A DNA stretch of 64,000 nucleotides from Thermocatellispora tengchongensis (GCF_014202315.1 NZ_JACHGN010000006.1:124001-188000), one strand, 5' to 3'; counted from the first letter of the stretch, positions 43,118 to 52,474 are shown. Translations and numbers: made by a program. The notes: a model not told the origin generated them from the sequence alone.

Positions 43118-44104
43118 ATGAGCGAGCACGTGCGCTGGGCGGTGAACCTGCCCCTGCCCGGCCTGGCCCTGCGGGAGCACCGCCGGATCGTCGAGGCGCT
43201 GCCCGGCATGGGCTACGACGACGTGTGGACGGGGGAGGGCGGCGGCATCGACGCCTTCACCCCGCTGGCCGCCGCCGCGGCCTGGCAGCCTCGGCTCGGG
43301 CTGGGCACCGGCGTGGTCCCGGTGCTCACCCGGGGGCCGGGCGTCCTCGCCCAGACCGCCGCGTCACTCGCGGACCTGGCCGGGAACTCCGGCTCCGGCC
43401 GCGTCCTGCTGGGCATCGGCACCTCGGTGCCCGCGCACGTCACGGCGCTCAACGGGGTCGCCTTCGACCGGCCGGTGGCCCGCGTGCGCGACACGCTGCG
43501 CTTCCTGACCGCCGCGCTGCGCGGCGAGCCCGTGGACGCCGAGTACGAGACGTTCACGGTCCGCGGCTTCCAGATGCCCGCGACCGGCGTCAAGGTGGTG
43601 CTCGGCGCGCTGCGCCCGCGCATGGTCCGCCTGGCCCTGGACGAGGGCGACGGCTTCGTCACCAACCTGCTCACCCCCGCCGACCTGGCGCGGGTCCTGG
43701 CCGAGGCCGGGCCCGTGCCGGAGGGCAGGGAGATCGTCGCCAAGGTCTTCGTCTGCCCCACCGAGGACGTCGCGTACGCCCGCCGCGCCGGCCGGGCGTT
43801 CCTCGGCTGGATCCTGAACCAGCCGCCCTACCGGGCCTTCCACGACCGGCTGGGCAGGGGCGGCGTCCTGGCGCGGTCGCGGGAGCTGTTCGACGCCGGC
43901 GACCGGCGGGCGGCGGGCGAGGCGCTGCCGGACGGCCTGGTGGACGACCTGTGGCTGAGCGGCCCGGTGCCCGAGCTGCGCGACAGGATCGCCCGGTACG
44001 CCCAGCCGGGCGTGACCTCCGTGCTGATCTACGTGGCGCCCACGCCCGGCCTGCTCTCCGGGGCCGACGACCTCGCGACGGTCCTGGCCGGGCTCCGCCC
44101 GTGA
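43118..44104 (+). CDS. Luciferase-like monooxygenase (F420- or flavin-dependent)
   Basis: A 328-aa LLM-class TIM barrel. GYDDVWTGEGGGIDAFTPLAAAAAW, LGTGVVPVLTRGPGVLAQTAASLADL and GRVLLGIGTSVPAHV are the family strands and cofactor loops, and the C-terminal CPTEDVAYARRAGRAFLGW is typical of F420-linked members. Whether it uses F420 or FMN cannot be decided by eye. Start is ATG 43118 with AAAGGA and GAGG upstream. The cupin gene follows 110 bp downstream. Confidence 0.85.
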   Translation: MSEHVRWAVNLPLPGLALREHRRIVEALPGMGYDDVWTGEGGGIDAFTPLAAAAAWQPRLGLGTGVVPVLTRGPGVLAQTAASLADLAGNSGSGRVLLGIGTSVPAHVTALNGVAFDRPVARVRDTLRFLTAALRGEPVDAEYETFTVRGFQMPATGVKVVLGALRPRMVRLALDEGDGFVTNLLTPADLARVLAEAGPVPEGREIVAKVFVCPTEDVAYARRAGRAFLGWILNQPPYRAFHDRLGRGGVLARSRELFDAGDRRAAGEALPDGLVDDLWLSGPVPELRDRIARYAQPGVTSVLIYVAPTPGLLSGADDLATVLAGLRP

Positions 44105-44214
44105 GATCGGCCGGGACCGGCCGCTTGACGGGCCCGCGGTGGGCGTGCGAATGTGCGGAATGCGCTTTCCGAAGCGGGGGGAGGAATCACCGTGAGCACG
44201 TCGAGGGTGGCCGC

Positions 44215-44958
44215 ATGACGTTTCCGGGAGGCACGTCCGTCAGCCGGTTGTCGGTCTACACCGGGATGTGCCCCGACGGGCTGGAGGGCGGCACGCCGCA
44301 TCTGCACACCGCCTCCACCGAGGCGTACGTGGTCGTCGGCGGACGGGGGGAACTGCACAGCGCCGGGCCGCACGGCGTGCGGGAGACCCCGCTGGTTCCC
44401 GGCTCCACCGTCTGGTTCACGCCGGGCACCATCCACCGGGCCGTCAACCTCGGCGGGCTGGAGGTGCTGGTGATCATGCAGAACGCCGGGCTGCCCGAGG
44501 CCGGGGACGCGGTGATGACCTTCCCGCCGGAGGTCGTCGCCGATCCCGGGCGTTACCGGGAGGCCGCCGCCCTGCCCATCGGCGCCCCGGAGGAGGAGGT
44601 CGAGGCGGCCGTGGCGCGGCGGCGCGAACTGGCCGTCGAGGGGTACCTGCGGATCGCCGCCGCGCTGCGGGCGGGCGACACCGAGCCGCTGCGCCGGTTC
44701 TACCGGCACGCGGTCGCGCTGGTGCGGCCGAAGGTGGCGGCGTGGCGGGAGATCTGGGAGGGGAGCGTCGCCCGGCAGGCGCGCGAGACCGCCCAGGTGC
44801 TCGACGCGCTGGAACGCGGCGACGAGGGGCATCTCCTGCGGGCCTCGCTGATGGAGAGCCCGCCCGAGCCGCGGTGGGGCATGTGCGGCCGCCTGCGGGC
44901 GCACGACGTCGCCCATCCGGTCGTCCTCGCCCCCGGCGCCGCCGACGGGGTGGCATAG
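44215..44958 (+). CDS. Cupin-domain protein
   Basis: A 247-aa protein. The N-terminal 110 residues form one cupin: GTPHLHTASTEAYVVVGGRGEL (motif 1 with His, His and Glu) and PGSTVWFTPGTIHRAVNLGG (motif 2 His). The C-terminal half is helical (VAAWREIWEGSVARQARETAQVLDALERGDEGHLL) and unassigned. It may be a metal-dependent isomerase, an oxygenase or a sugar-binding protein. Start is ATG 44215 with GAGGGTGG upstream. It probably shares a transcript with the preceding monooxygenase. Confidence 0.8.
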   Translation: MTFPGGTSVSRLSVYTGMCPDGLEGGTPHLHTASTEAYVVVGGRGELHSAGPHGVRETPLVPGSTVWFTPGTIHRAVNLGGLEVLVIMQNAGLPEAGDAVMTFPPEVVADPGRYREAAALPIGAPEEEVEAAVARRRELAVEGYLRIAAALRAGDTEPLRRFYRHAVALVRPKVAAWREIWEGSVARQARETAQVLDALERGDEGHLLRASLMESPPEPRWGMCGRLRAHDVAHPVVLAPGAADGVA

Positions 44959-45097
44959 CATGAGGGAAAGGCTGCCAGGGGGTCTGCCAGGGGGTTAGGT
45001 CAGCGGCGCCCGCCGCGCCGGCTGGCCGGCAGCCGCTCCCGGCGGCGGGGGCCGCGCCGCGATCACCCGCGCCGCCGTGAGCGGCGAGGGGGGCGAC

Positions 45098-45622
45098 ATG
45101 CACTTCGACGTGATCGTGGAGACGCCGGGAGGCTCGCGCAACAAGTACGAGATGGACTTCCGGGCGGGGCGCATCCGGCTCGACCGGCTGCTGTTCACCG
45201 CGACCGTCTACCCCTACGACTACGGCTTCGTGCCCGGCACGCTGGCCGAGGACGACGACCGGCTCGACGCCCTGGTCCTCGGCGAGGAGCCGACCTTTCC
45301 GGGGTGCGTGATCGAGGTCCGTCCGGTCGCGGTCTTCTGGATGGAGGACGAGCGCCGGCCCGACGCGAAGGTGCTGTGCGTGCCGGCCCACGACGTACGC
45401 TTCTCCGAGATCCGCGATCTCCTCGACGTCGACTGGCACGTGCTCGCCGAGATCGGCCACTTCTTCGAGGTCTACCAGGACCTCGAACCGGAGAAGAGCA
45501 CCAGCACCCGCGGCTGGGAGTACCGGTCGGTGGCCGAGAAGGCCGTGGACGAGGCCGTGCGGCGCTTCCGCGCGAGCGTCGCCGACCAGTGGCTGATCGG
45601 CGCCGGCGGGGTGGTGCTGTAG
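45098..45622 (+). CDS. ppa: Family I inorganic pyrophosphatase
   Basis: A 174-aa soluble pyrophosphatase that hydrolyses PPi to phosphate. NKYEMD, TVYPYDYGFVPGT, the metal-binding cluster EDDDRLDALVLGE and DAKVLCVPAHD correspond to the family active site. The residues around ED-DDRLDALV differ slightly from the usual GDGDPLDVLVL, and GHFFEVYQDLEPEKSTSTRGWE is retained. It may be a second, divergent copy; the main cellular enzyme may be elsewhere. Start is ATG 45098 with GAGGGGGG upstream. Confidence 0.88.
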   Translation: MHFDVIVETPGGSRNKYEMDFRAGRIRLDRLLFTATVYPYDYGFVPGTLAEDDDRLDALVLGEEPTFPGCVIEVRPVAVFWMEDERRPDAKVLCVPAHDVRFSEIRDLLDVDWHVLAEIGHFFEVYQDLEPEKSTSTRGWEYRSVAEKAVDEAVRRFRASVADQWLIGAGGVVL

Positions 45623-45623
45623 C

Positions 45624-46253
45624 TCACGCGGAGCGGGTGGCGAGCGCCAGGTAGCGCTCCTCGCCGTCGTCGTAGCGGGTCAGGGTCCATCCGGCGGCGC
45701 GCAGCAGCGGGCGCAGGTTGGGCTCGGCGCGTACGTCCTGCGGGGTCAGGGCGCGGCCCTGCCGTGCGGCCAGCGCCGCCCGGCCCACCGGGTGGAACAG
45801 CGCGAGCCGCCCGCCCGCGACGGTGACCCGCGCCAGCTCGGCCAGCACCCCGGCGGGGTCGGCCACGTGGGAGATCAGCCCGGCGGCGAAGACGGCGTCG
45901 GCCACGGCGGCGGACAGCGGCAGGCGGGCCACGTCGGCGATCACCAGGTGCCCGTACGCGGCCCGGCCCCGCTCGCGGGCGGCCCGGATCATCTCGGGGG
46001 TGAGGTCGGCGCCGATGACGAGTCCGCCGGGCCCGACCGCTTCACGCAGCGGCGGGAACGCCCGCCCGGTGCCGCACCCGGCGTCCAGCACCACGTCACC
46101 GGGCTTCAGCCCCAGCTCGGCCACGGCCGCGGCGAAGGCCGGGCCGTCGTCGGGGAACTTCTCCTCCCACCCCGCCGCGCGCTCGGCGAAGAACCGCCGG
46201 GTGCGCTCGGCCCGCGAACCGCTCTCGTCGTCGTCCGGCTCCACAGCGCCCAT
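45624..46253 (-). CDS. SAM-dependent methyltransferase
   Basis: A 209-aa class I methyltransferase. GDVVLDAGCGTGRAFPPL is motif I, VIGADLTPEMIRAARERG motif II, and LVIADVARLPLSAAVADAVFAAGLISHV motifs III-IV. It belongs to the Methyltransf_11-type group; the acceptor is unknown. ATG 46253 is assumed, but CATAAT seven bases before GTG 46244 suggests that a leaderless GTG start is possible. Its stop lies one base from the convergent pyrophosphatase stop. Confidence 0.85.
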   Translation of the reverse strand: MGAVEPDDDESGSRAERTRRFFAERAAGWEEKFPDDGPAFAAAVAELGLKPGDVVLDAGCGTGRAFPPLREAVGPGGLVIGADLTPEMIRAARERGRAAYGHLVIADVARLPLSAAVADAVFAAGLISHVADPAGVLAELARVTVAGGRLALFHPVGRAALAARQGRALTPQDVRAEPNLRPLLRAAGWTLTRYDDGEERYLALATRSA

Positions 46254-46460
46254 TATGGCCGGTGAGCGCGGGAGCCGCCGGACGTGCGGGGAGAAGCGGC
46301 GTCCTATTGCCTCCACCAGGCGCGATGTTCCCGGTTATGCCGTGCAAATATGCTGTGGCACCCGTGATATGGGAACAGTGTGGAATTTACGGCCAGATTA
46401 CCGGGAAATGGTGGAAGTAAAGGGGAGGCGGTGGTAGGCAATACCGTAGCGCAGTGGTGC

Positions 46461-46466
46461 TATAGT
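46461..46466 (+). promoter_or_regulatory. -10 element of the Lsr2 gene
   Basis: TATAGT lies about 40 bp before the Lsr2 start in an unusually AT-rich 200-bp region (46320-46480). Lsr2 binds AT-rich DNA, so autoregulation is plausible. The -35 is not clear. Confidence 0.5.
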
Positions 46467-46505
46467 ACACGCAGTCTATAACGACCCCGTGGAGGTGCCT
46501 CGATA

Positions 46506-46844
46506 ATGGCGAAGCAAGTCAGGGAACTCCTGATCGACGACATCGATGGCAGTGAGGCGGCCTACAGCACGAAGTTCGGCTTGGATGGTGTCGCCTACGA
46601 GATTGACCTGTCGGAGGAGAACGAGGAGAAGCTGCGCAAGGCGCTGGCGCCCTTCATCAACGCGGCGCGCCCGGTGAAGCGGGAGCGGCAGGGGCGTGGG
46701 CGGCGCGGCGGCGCCGGTGGTGGCGCGATGAGCCGTGACCGGGCCAAGGAGATTCGCCGCTGGGCCAAGGCCCAGGGACTTCCGGTCAGCGAGCGCGGCC
46801 GGATCGCTTCTTCCGTGGTGGAACAGTACGAGGCGTCGCACTAG
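46506..46844 (+). CDS. lsr2: Lsr2 nucleoid-associated protein
   Basis: A 112-aa H-NS-like xenogeneic silencer. The N-terminal half (TKFGLDGVAYEIDLSEENEEKLRKALAPFINAARPV) is the dimerisation domain, a basic Gly/Arg linker follows, and DRAKEIRRWAKAQGLPVSERGRIASSVVEQY is the DNA-binding domain with the minor-groove RGR motif. It compacts and silences AT-rich, often acquired, DNA. Start is ATG 46506 with GGAGGT upstream. It could be the main Lsr2 or one of several paralogues. Confidence 0.95.
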   Translation: MAKQVRELLIDDIDGSEAAYSTKFGLDGVAYEIDLSEENEEKLRKALAPFINAARPVKRERQGRGRRGGAGGGAMSRDRAKEIRRWAKAQGLPVSERGRIASSVVEQYEASH

Positions 46845-47155
46845 AGAGATCGGAAGTCCCCACGGGTTGAAGTTTTGATTGTCCTCGCGCACGCCTTACC
46901 CGCCCCCATTGCGGGCGCCGGTGTAATGCGGGTCGCAACGGGTGCGGGCGGGCTTGGCGGAAAAGCGCAGCGGGCCCCGGCGCGGCCGGGCGCGGCAATA
47001 GCCGGGAACCGGGGGTTTTCGGTGACGGCCGGTTCGCGCCGGAGTGCCGCTCGCGAAGGTAAACGGTAAGGGAGCCGCGGGTGCGGCGCCGGCTCCGGGC
47101 CGCCGCGCGCCATGGAGCGAGCAGGGTATACCGCCCTGCGCCGCACCCGGGACCG
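46845..47155. other. Intergenic region after Lsr2, no gene seen
   Basis: This 311-bp gap between convergent genes has no frame with credible start or codon use. It contains a GC-rich stem-prone segment (CGGGCCCCGGCGCGGCCGGGC, around 46973-46992) that may terminate the Lsr2 transcript. I see nothing else. Confidence 0.5.
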
Positions 47156-48565
47156 TCAGCGGCCGGCGAAGCGCAGCGCGTCGGAGAGGTTCCGGCGGGC
47201 GTCGGCGGGCAGCAGGTAGCCGGCCTTGACGTTGGCCGCGTCGGCCTCGGCGACGGCGGCGACGTAGCGGGCGCGGCTCGGATACAGCGCGTCGAGCCGC
47301 GCCTGGTCGAACGGGATGTGCGCGCCGAACAGCCGGCAGAAGGTCTCGCCGGAGTTGTCGCCGTCGTTCAGCGCGATGGGCACCTGCACCTGCGATGGCC
47401 GGATCCCGCCGAGGGCCAGGCCCAGCGCGTCGCGGGCCTTCGTGCCGTCCGGGTTGAACCGCAGCCCCGGCGCGACCGGCGGGGCGACGCCGTGCTCGGC
47501 CCAGCGGGCCAGGTGGACGTACGCGGCGGCGATCATGTGGTGCAGCGGCGCGCGGCTGAACGGCGGCCGGGCGCACGCGTACGTGGGCGCCGCGCCCAGG
47601 TCGCGGGTCAGGAGCGGGGCCCGGTACTCCTGGCCGTGCCAGCCGGAGTGGGCCGTCCCCGCGACCTCCCAGCGGCGGAACCGGTCGGTGTCCGGCGGCC
47701 GGACCGGTGTGCGTACGTCGGTCTCGGAGAGCACCTGGAACACCGGCTCGGTCCCGGCGCGTGCGGGGGCCGGGCCCACGATGGCGGCATAGGCGTCGAA
47801 GACCCGCTCGACCTGCGGGAGCACGGCGTCGTACATGACGGTCAGCCGGCCCGCCGACTGCGAAGCGCCGATCGCGAGCACCGTACGGGGGCGCAGCCGG
47901 CCCAGGACGCCGCCGCGGGCGCGGATCGCCCGGCCCGCCTGGGAGAAGACGGAGTAGGACAGCTCGTCGGCGGTGAAGCGCCCGCCACCGGTCACGTCGA
48001 GGCCGCCGTAACGGGCAGGGCTCCACCCGCGGAGCTGATCGACGCCCACACGCTGCGCCGACACCCCGACCCACGCGTATCCGGCGCGGGTGATCTGCTC
48101 GGTGCTCCACAGCGCGTCAAGGTCGTACCCGGCCGTCACGTTCTGCCACTCGGTCAGCACGACGCCGTTGAACCTGTCCGGGTGCGCCGGGCGGCGGACG
48201 ATCACCCTGGTCCGGTACGGCACGCCGGTGGCGAGCAGTTGCCCGGTGGCGCTGTAGGCGTCGGCCTGGCCCGACAGGACGAACTCCTGCTCGACGTAGC
48301 CGAGGGAGGCCAGGCCGGCGTCCGTGGCCAGCCACGGGTAGGTGCCGGCCACGTCCGGCGCCTTGGGGTCGCCGGGCAGCGCGCCCGGGATCGGCCCCTC
48401 GACCAGCGGGACCGGGACGGGCCGCGGCTCGGCCGCCGTGCCCGGCGGGGAGGCCGCGGTGGGCGACGGCGCGGCGTGGACGGGCCATGCGGGCGCCAGC
48501 GCGGCCATGACCACCACCCCCGCGATCACCAGCCGTGCCGATCCGGAACGGGGCAGCGAACGCAT
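47156..48565 (-). CDS. Exported alpha/beta hydrolase-domain protein
   Basis: A 469-aa protein with a Sec signal peptide (RLVIAGVVVMAALAPAWPVHA, cleavage about residue 30). The mature part fits the large Abhydrolase_10-like family: VVLTEWQNVTAGYDLDALW early, nucleophile region IGASQSAGRLTVMYD, and HMIAAAYVHLARW late. Substrate is unknown. Start is ATG 48565 with GGAGG eight bases upstream. It is divergent from another exported hydrolase gene, with 171 bp between. Confidence 0.82.
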   Translation of the reverse strand: MRSLPRSGSARLVIAGVVVMAALAPAWPVHAAPSPTAASPPGTAAEPRPVPVPLVEGPIPGALPGDPKAPDVAGTYPWLATDAGLASLGYVEQEFVLSGQADAYSATGQLLATGVPYRTRVIVRRPAHPDRFNGVVLTEWQNVTAGYDLDALWSTEQITRAGYAWVGVSAQRVGVDQLRGWSPARYGGLDVTGGGRFTADELSYSVFSQAGRAIRARGGVLGRLRPRTVLAIGASQSAGRLTVMYDAVLPQVERVFDAYAAIVGPAPARAGTEPVFQVLSETDVRTPVRPPDTDRFRRWEVAGTAHSGWHGQEYRAPLLTRDLGAAPTYACARPPFSRAPLHHMIAAAYVHLARWAEHGVAPPVAPGLRFNPDGTKARDALGLALGGIRPSQVQVPIALNDGDNSGETFCRLFGAHIPFDQARLDALYPSRARYVAAVAEADAANVKAGYLLPADARRNLSDALRFAGR

Positions 48566-48736
48566 AATGAGGACCTCCGTGACGGGCCGTGCGGGGCGCA
48601 TCGGCCGTTACCCGGATCATTTACAAAAGCCTGACGACCGGCATCGGTACTATCACCGGTCGTGCTGGCGGCCCATTGCCGCCCTCTGACGCCTTTTGCG
48701 AATGTCGCGGTCACCGACCCGACTCCAGGAGGCTTC

Positions 48737-49582
48737 ATGAAGCTCAGGCAGCTCATCCGGCGCGTCATCGCGGCGGGGGCCGGGATCGTGCTGGCAGGCG
48801 CGCTCCTGACGGTGCCGGCCGCCCCGGCGCACGCCGCCCCCGGAGGCTCCGGACCCTATCCGGCCGACTACGAGACCACCCTCCGCCTGCCCGGCCACAC
48901 CGTCTACCGGCCCGCGGTCCTGCCCACCGGCGTGCTGCTGCCCATCGTCGCGTGGGGCAACGGCGCCTGCCGGGCCGACGGCACCATGTTCGAGAACTTC
49001 CTCAAGGAACTCGCCTCCCACGGCTTCCTGGTCATCGCCAGCGGCCGGCCGGGCGGCACCGGGAGAACCGACGCGGACATGCTGACCGAGGCCATCGACT
49101 GGGCCATCGCGGAGAACGGCCGCCTCGGCAGCAGGTACCGCGGCAGGATCGACACCGCCGAGATCGCGGTGATGGGCCAGTCGTGCGGCGGGCTGGAGGC
49201 GTACGAGGCGTCGGCCGACCCGCGCGTCACCACCACCGGCATCTGGAACAGCGGCATGCTCAGCGACCTGGACAACCACCGGCTCGCCCGCCTGCACGCG
49301 CCGATCGGGTACTTCGTCGGCGGTCCGAGCGACATCGCCTACGAGAACGCCATGGACGACTGGAACCGCCTGCCCGCCGGCCTGCCCGCCTTCATGGGCA
49401 ACCTGGACGTCGGCCACTTCGGCACCTACGGCCAGTCCAACGGCGGCGAGTTCGGCCGGGTCGGCGCGGCCTGGCTGAAGTGGCAGCTCAAGGGCGACCC
49501 CGCCGCCAGGGCGATGTTCGTCGGCCAGAACTGCGGGCTGTGCTCGGGCCCGTGGCAGATCATGCGCAAGAACCTCACCTGA
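48737..49582 (+). CDS. Secreted alpha/beta hydrolase (esterase/PETase-like fold)
   Basis: A 281-aa exported esterase. Signal peptide residues 1-33 end in PAHAAP. The catalytic Ser is in VMGQSCGGLEAYEAS, and NLDVGHFGTYGQ provides the likely His. PIVAWGNGACRADGTMFENFLKELASHGFLVIAS is the family oxyanion region. It resembles fungal/actinobacterial secreted chlorophyllase/cutinase-type enzymes. Cysteines C143-like and C209-like (QNCGLC) may form a disulphide. Start is ATG 48737 with AGGAGG upstream. Confidence 0.82.
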   Translation: MKLRQLIRRVIAAGAGIVLAGALLTVPAAPAHAAPGGSGPYPADYETTLRLPGHTVYRPAVLPTGVLLPIVAWGNGACRADGTMFENFLKELASHGFLVIASGRPGGTGRTDADMLTEAIDWAIAENGRLGSRYRGRIDTAEIAVMGQSCGGLEAYEASADPRVTTTGIWNSGMLSDLDNHRLARLHAPIGYFVGGPSDIAYENAMDDWNRLPAGLPAFMGNLDVGHFGTYGQSNGGEFGRVGAAWLKWQLKGDPAARAMFVGQNCGLCSGPWQIMRKNLT

Positions 49583-49594
49583 CGCGGCGCCGGA

Positions 49595-49620
49595 CCCGTG
49601 ACCGGGACGGCGGTCACGGG
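49595..49620. terminator. Bidirectional hairpin between esterase and LysR genes
   Basis: CCCGTGACC (49595-49603) pairs perfectly with GGTCACGGG (49612-49620) around an 8-base loop. It includes the LysR stop codon. No U-tract. Confidence 0.65.
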
Positions 49621-50516
49621 CCCGGGTGCGGCGCCGGTGACGGCGTCATGAGGTCCGGGCCGTGCGCCAGAAGGCGCTCGCGTACGGCCGCCGCGGCCGG
49701 GTGGGCGCCCCCGGCGCGCGTGGCCAGGAACAGGGTGTTGATCGGCGGGAGCTCCGGCCGGTGCAGCAGGTGGAGCCGGCCGTCGGCCAGTTCGGTGGCG
49801 CACAGGTAGACCGGCAGGACGGTGATCCCGGCGCCCGCCGTCACGGCGGCGAGAACCCCGCGCAGGTCGGGGACGACCACGGCGGGCTGCCGGGTCAGCC
49901 GGGTGTCGAACACGGTGCGCCAGTAGCGGCGCAGGATCGGCAGGTTCTCCGCGTACGCGACCAGCGGGGCGCGATCGACGTCGCGGAAGGTCCACCCGGG
50001 CGCGGCGACCAGGGCGAACTCCTCATCGCCGAGCGGCTCGACGCGCAGGCCGCGGCGGCGCGGCCGGACGCTGGAGATGACCAGATCGAGGCTGCCGTCG
50101 GCGAGCGCCGTCAGCAGGCCGTCGGGCAGCCCGAGCGTCACGCGCAGGTGCAGGCCCCGCGAGACGAGCGGGGCGAGGCAGGGCAGCACCCGGGCGCACA
50201 CCAGCTCGGCGGGGCCCCCGAGGTGGACGGCGCGGCCGAAGGTCTCGGCGGGGCCGCTGAGGTCGCCGAGGACCAGCTCCTCCAGCGCGTCCAGGGCGTG
50301 GCCGACCCGGGCGGCGAGCTGGTCGGCGGCGGGGGTCGGCGCCATGCCGCGCGGCACCCGCTCGAACAGCGGCCGGCCGAGGTCGCGTTCGAGGCTCTTG
50401 ACGTGCGCGGTGACGGTCGGCTGCGACAGGCCCAGCAGTTCGGCGGCGCGCGAGACCGACCCGGAGCGGTGCACCGCCAGGAAGGTCCGCAGCAGGTCGA
50501 AGGAGATGCCCCGCAT
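49614..50516 (-). CDS. LysR-family transcriptional regulator
   Basis: A 300-aa LTTR. FDLLRTFLAVHRSGSVSRAAELLGLSQPTVTAHVKSLERDLGRPLFERVPRGM (about 5-58) is the wHTH, and the co-inducer domain follows with GRAVHLGGPAELV and PRRRGLRVEPLGDEEFALVAAP. Start is ATG 50516 with AAGGAAGGG upstream; the longer frame to 50693 crosses the promoter region. It is divergent from a DJ-1/PfpI gene, its likely target. Confidence 0.9.
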   Translation of the reverse strand: MRGISFDLLRTFLAVHRSGSVSRAAELLGLSQPTVTAHVKSLERDLGRPLFERVPRGMAPTPAADQLAARVGHALDALEELVLGDLSGPAETFGRAVHLGGPAELVCARVLPCLAPLVSRGLHLRVTLGLPDGLLTALADGSLDLVISSVRPRRRGLRVEPLGDEEFALVAAPGWTFRDVDRAPLVAYAENLPILRRYWRTVFDTRLTRQPAVVVPDLRGVLAAVTAGAGITVLPVYLCATELADGRLHLLHRPELPPINTLFLATRAGGAHPAAAAVRERLLAHGPDLMTPSPAPHPGP

Positions 50517-50526
50517 ACCCTTCCTT

Positions 50527-50544
50527 GTATCAGAAATCCGATAC
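50527..50544. promoter_or_regulatory. LysR-type operator candidate
   Basis: GTATC-AGAAATCC-GATAC is an interrupted palindrome with the T-N11-A arrangement of LysR sites. It lies 11 bp before the LysR start and about 100 bp before the DJ-1 gene, the usual position for joint auto- and target regulation. Confidence 0.6.
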
Positions 50545-50640
50545 CAGGTGCCGCATTCCGCTATTGGATTCCGATGGACGCCCGGAGCCAGTATGAGGGG
50601 AGCCAACGATCGTGACGTCCACGAAGGAGAGCGCACCCTC

Positions 50641-51312
50641 ATGCCCAAGCGCGTCCTCATCGCCTTGACCAGCCACTCCGTCCTCGGCTCCACCGGCCGC
50701 CCGACCGGGTTCTACGTCTCCGAGGCGGCCGTGCCCTGGGAGGTCTTCACCGAGGCCGGGATCGAGGTGGGCCTGGTCAGCGTCGCCGGAGGCCGCCCGC
50801 CGCAGGACGGCGAGGACCCCGGCGACCCGGTCCAGGCCCGCTTCCTGGCCGACGAGCGGATCGCCGCCCAGCTCGCCGACACCCCCGCCGCCGGCGCCGT
50901 GGACCCGGCACCCTACGACGCCATACTGTTCGCCGGGGGCCACGGCACCATGTGGGACTTCCCCGGCGACCCCGGCCTGGCGGCGCTGGGCCGCGGCATC
51001 TACGAGAGCGGCGGCATCGTCGCGGCCGTCTGCCACGGCCCGGCCGCCCTGGTCGGCCTGACTCTCTCCGACGGCTCCCACCTCGTCGCGGGCAAGAAGG
51101 TCGCCGCCTTCACCAACGCCGAGGAGGAGGCCGTCGGCCTGGCCGGGGTCGTCCCGTTCCTGCTGGCCGACCGGCTCATCGAGCAGGGCGCGGTGCACGT
51201 CCCCGCCGACGACTTCACCGCGCACACCATCGCCGACGGCCGCCTGATCACCGGCCAGAACCCCGCCTCGGCGCGCGGCGTCGCCGAGCGGGTCGTCTCC
51301 GCCCTGCTCTGA
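50641..51312 (+). CDS. DJ-1/PfpI family protein (Hsp31-like)
   Basis: A 223-aa protein of the class I glutamine-amidotransferase-like superfamily. The nucleophile elbow is AVCHGPAAL with the conserved Cys-His, preceded by YDAILFAGGHGTMWDF. Features are closest to the Hsp31/glyoxalase III-like subgroup, which detoxifies methylglyoxal. Control by the divergent LysR protein fits a reactive-aldehyde or stress response. Start is ATG 50641 with GAAGGAG upstream. Confidence 0.85.
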   Translation: MPKRVLIALTSHSVLGSTGRPTGFYVSEAAVPWEVFTEAGIEVGLVSVAGGRPPQDGEDPGDPVQARFLADERIAAQLADTPAAGAVDPAPYDAILFAGGHGTMWDFPGDPGLAALGRGIYESGGIVAAVCHGPAALVGLTLSDGSHLVAGKKVAAFTNAEEEAVGLAGVVPFLLADRLIEQGAVHVPADDFTAHTIADGRLITGQNPASARGVAERVVSALL

Positions 51313-51452
51313 GGCGGGCCCCCAGGGGCGAGCGCGGGATCTCAGGCCGCGACGGGTGGGCTGACCGGCCGTCTCCGGCGAGGTTCCCGAGGGCTTGTGC
51401 CGGATAGAGGGCCGATGAGCACCACATCCCTATCCGCCCATGAGGAGCGGCG

Positions 51453-52421
51453 ATGTCCATCACGCTGGCACTGGCCGGCGACACCATGCTCGGACGCGGC
51501 GTCGCCGACCGGCTGGAGCGGACCGCCGACCCGGCCGCGTACTTCGACGACGGGGTGCGCGCCGCGCTCGCCGGAGCCGACCTGGTCCTGCTCAACCTGG
51601 AATGTTGCATCTCCACCCGGGGCTCCAGGTGGGAGCCGCGGCGCAAGGCGTTCCACTTTCGCGCGCCGCCGCAGGCCGCCCGGATGCTGGCCGGCATCGG
51701 CGTGGACTGCGTCACCCTGGCCAACAACCACGCCCTGGACTACGGGCCCGAGGCGCTGATCGACACCCGCGAGCACCTGACCGCGGCGGGCGTGCACGCC
51801 GTGGGCGCCGGCTCCTGCCTCGCCGAGGCGGCCGAGCCGGTCGTGCTGACGGCCGGCGGCCTGAGCGTCGCGGTCCTGGGCGTCACCGACCACCCGCCGG
51901 ACTTCGCCGCCGCCCGGGACCGCCCCGGAGTGGCGTACGTGCCGCTGGCCGAAGGGGTGCCCGGCGGGCTCGTGGACGCCGTCGGCGCCCTGCGCGACCG
52001 CGCCGACCTGGTGCTCGTCCTGGTCCACTGGGGGCCCAACATGACCACCGAGCCCCTGCCGTACGTGCGCCGCGCGGCCGAGTCGGTACGCGCCGCGGGC
52101 GCCTCGCTGGTGGCCGGGCACTCCGCGCACGTCTTCCACGGCGTGGAGGGCGCCGTCCTGTACGACCTGGGCGACTTCATCGACGACTACATGGTCGATC
52201 CCGAGCTGCGCAACGACCTGGGGCTGATCTTCCTGGTCACCGTGGACGAAAGGGGACCGGCGCTGCTGGAGGCGATCCCCATCGCCCTGGACTTCTGCCG
52301 CACCCGCCTGGCCGGCCCGGAGGAGTCCGCGTGGATCCGCGACCGCTTCACCACCGCCTGTGCCCGCTTCGGCACCGATGTGCGCACCCGCGCCGGCCAT
52401 CTCACCGCCGACCTCAGATGA
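51453..52421 (+). CDS. CapA-family metallophosphoesterase-like protein
   Basis: A 322-aa CapA/PgsA-fold protein. GDTMLGRGV, LLNLECCIST, LANNHALDYG and LVHWGPNM, GHSAHVFHGVE supply the metal-binding residues of the calcineurin-like core. Family members take part in poly-gamma-glutamate capsule formation, but single cytosolic actinobacterial copies are uncharacterised. No signal peptide or membrane anchor, unlike PgsA. Start is ATG 51453 with GAGGAG upstream. No capB or capC is nearby. Confidence 0.82.
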   Translation: MSITLALAGDTMLGRGVADRLERTADPAAYFDDGVRAALAGADLVLLNLECCISTRGSRWEPRRKAFHFRAPPQAARMLAGIGVDCVTLANNHALDYGPEALIDTREHLTAAGVHAVGAGSCLAEAAEPVVLTAGGLSVAVLGVTDHPPDFAAARDRPGVAYVPLAEGVPGGLVDAVGALRDRADLVLVLVHWGPNMTTEPLPYVRRAAESVRAAGASLVAGHSAHVFHGVEGAVLYDLGDFIDDYMVDPELRNDLGLIFLVTVDERGPALLEAIPIALDFCRTRLAGPEESAWIRDRFTTACARFGTDVRTRAGHLTADLR

Positions 52422-52474
52422 CCGCGCCGAAAACCAGGTGACGGTCCTCGCCGCACCCCGGACAATCACCGATC

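Noticed and set aside
46845-47155. Small open frames after Lsr2
   Set aside because: They lack ribosome sites and any recognisable sequence.
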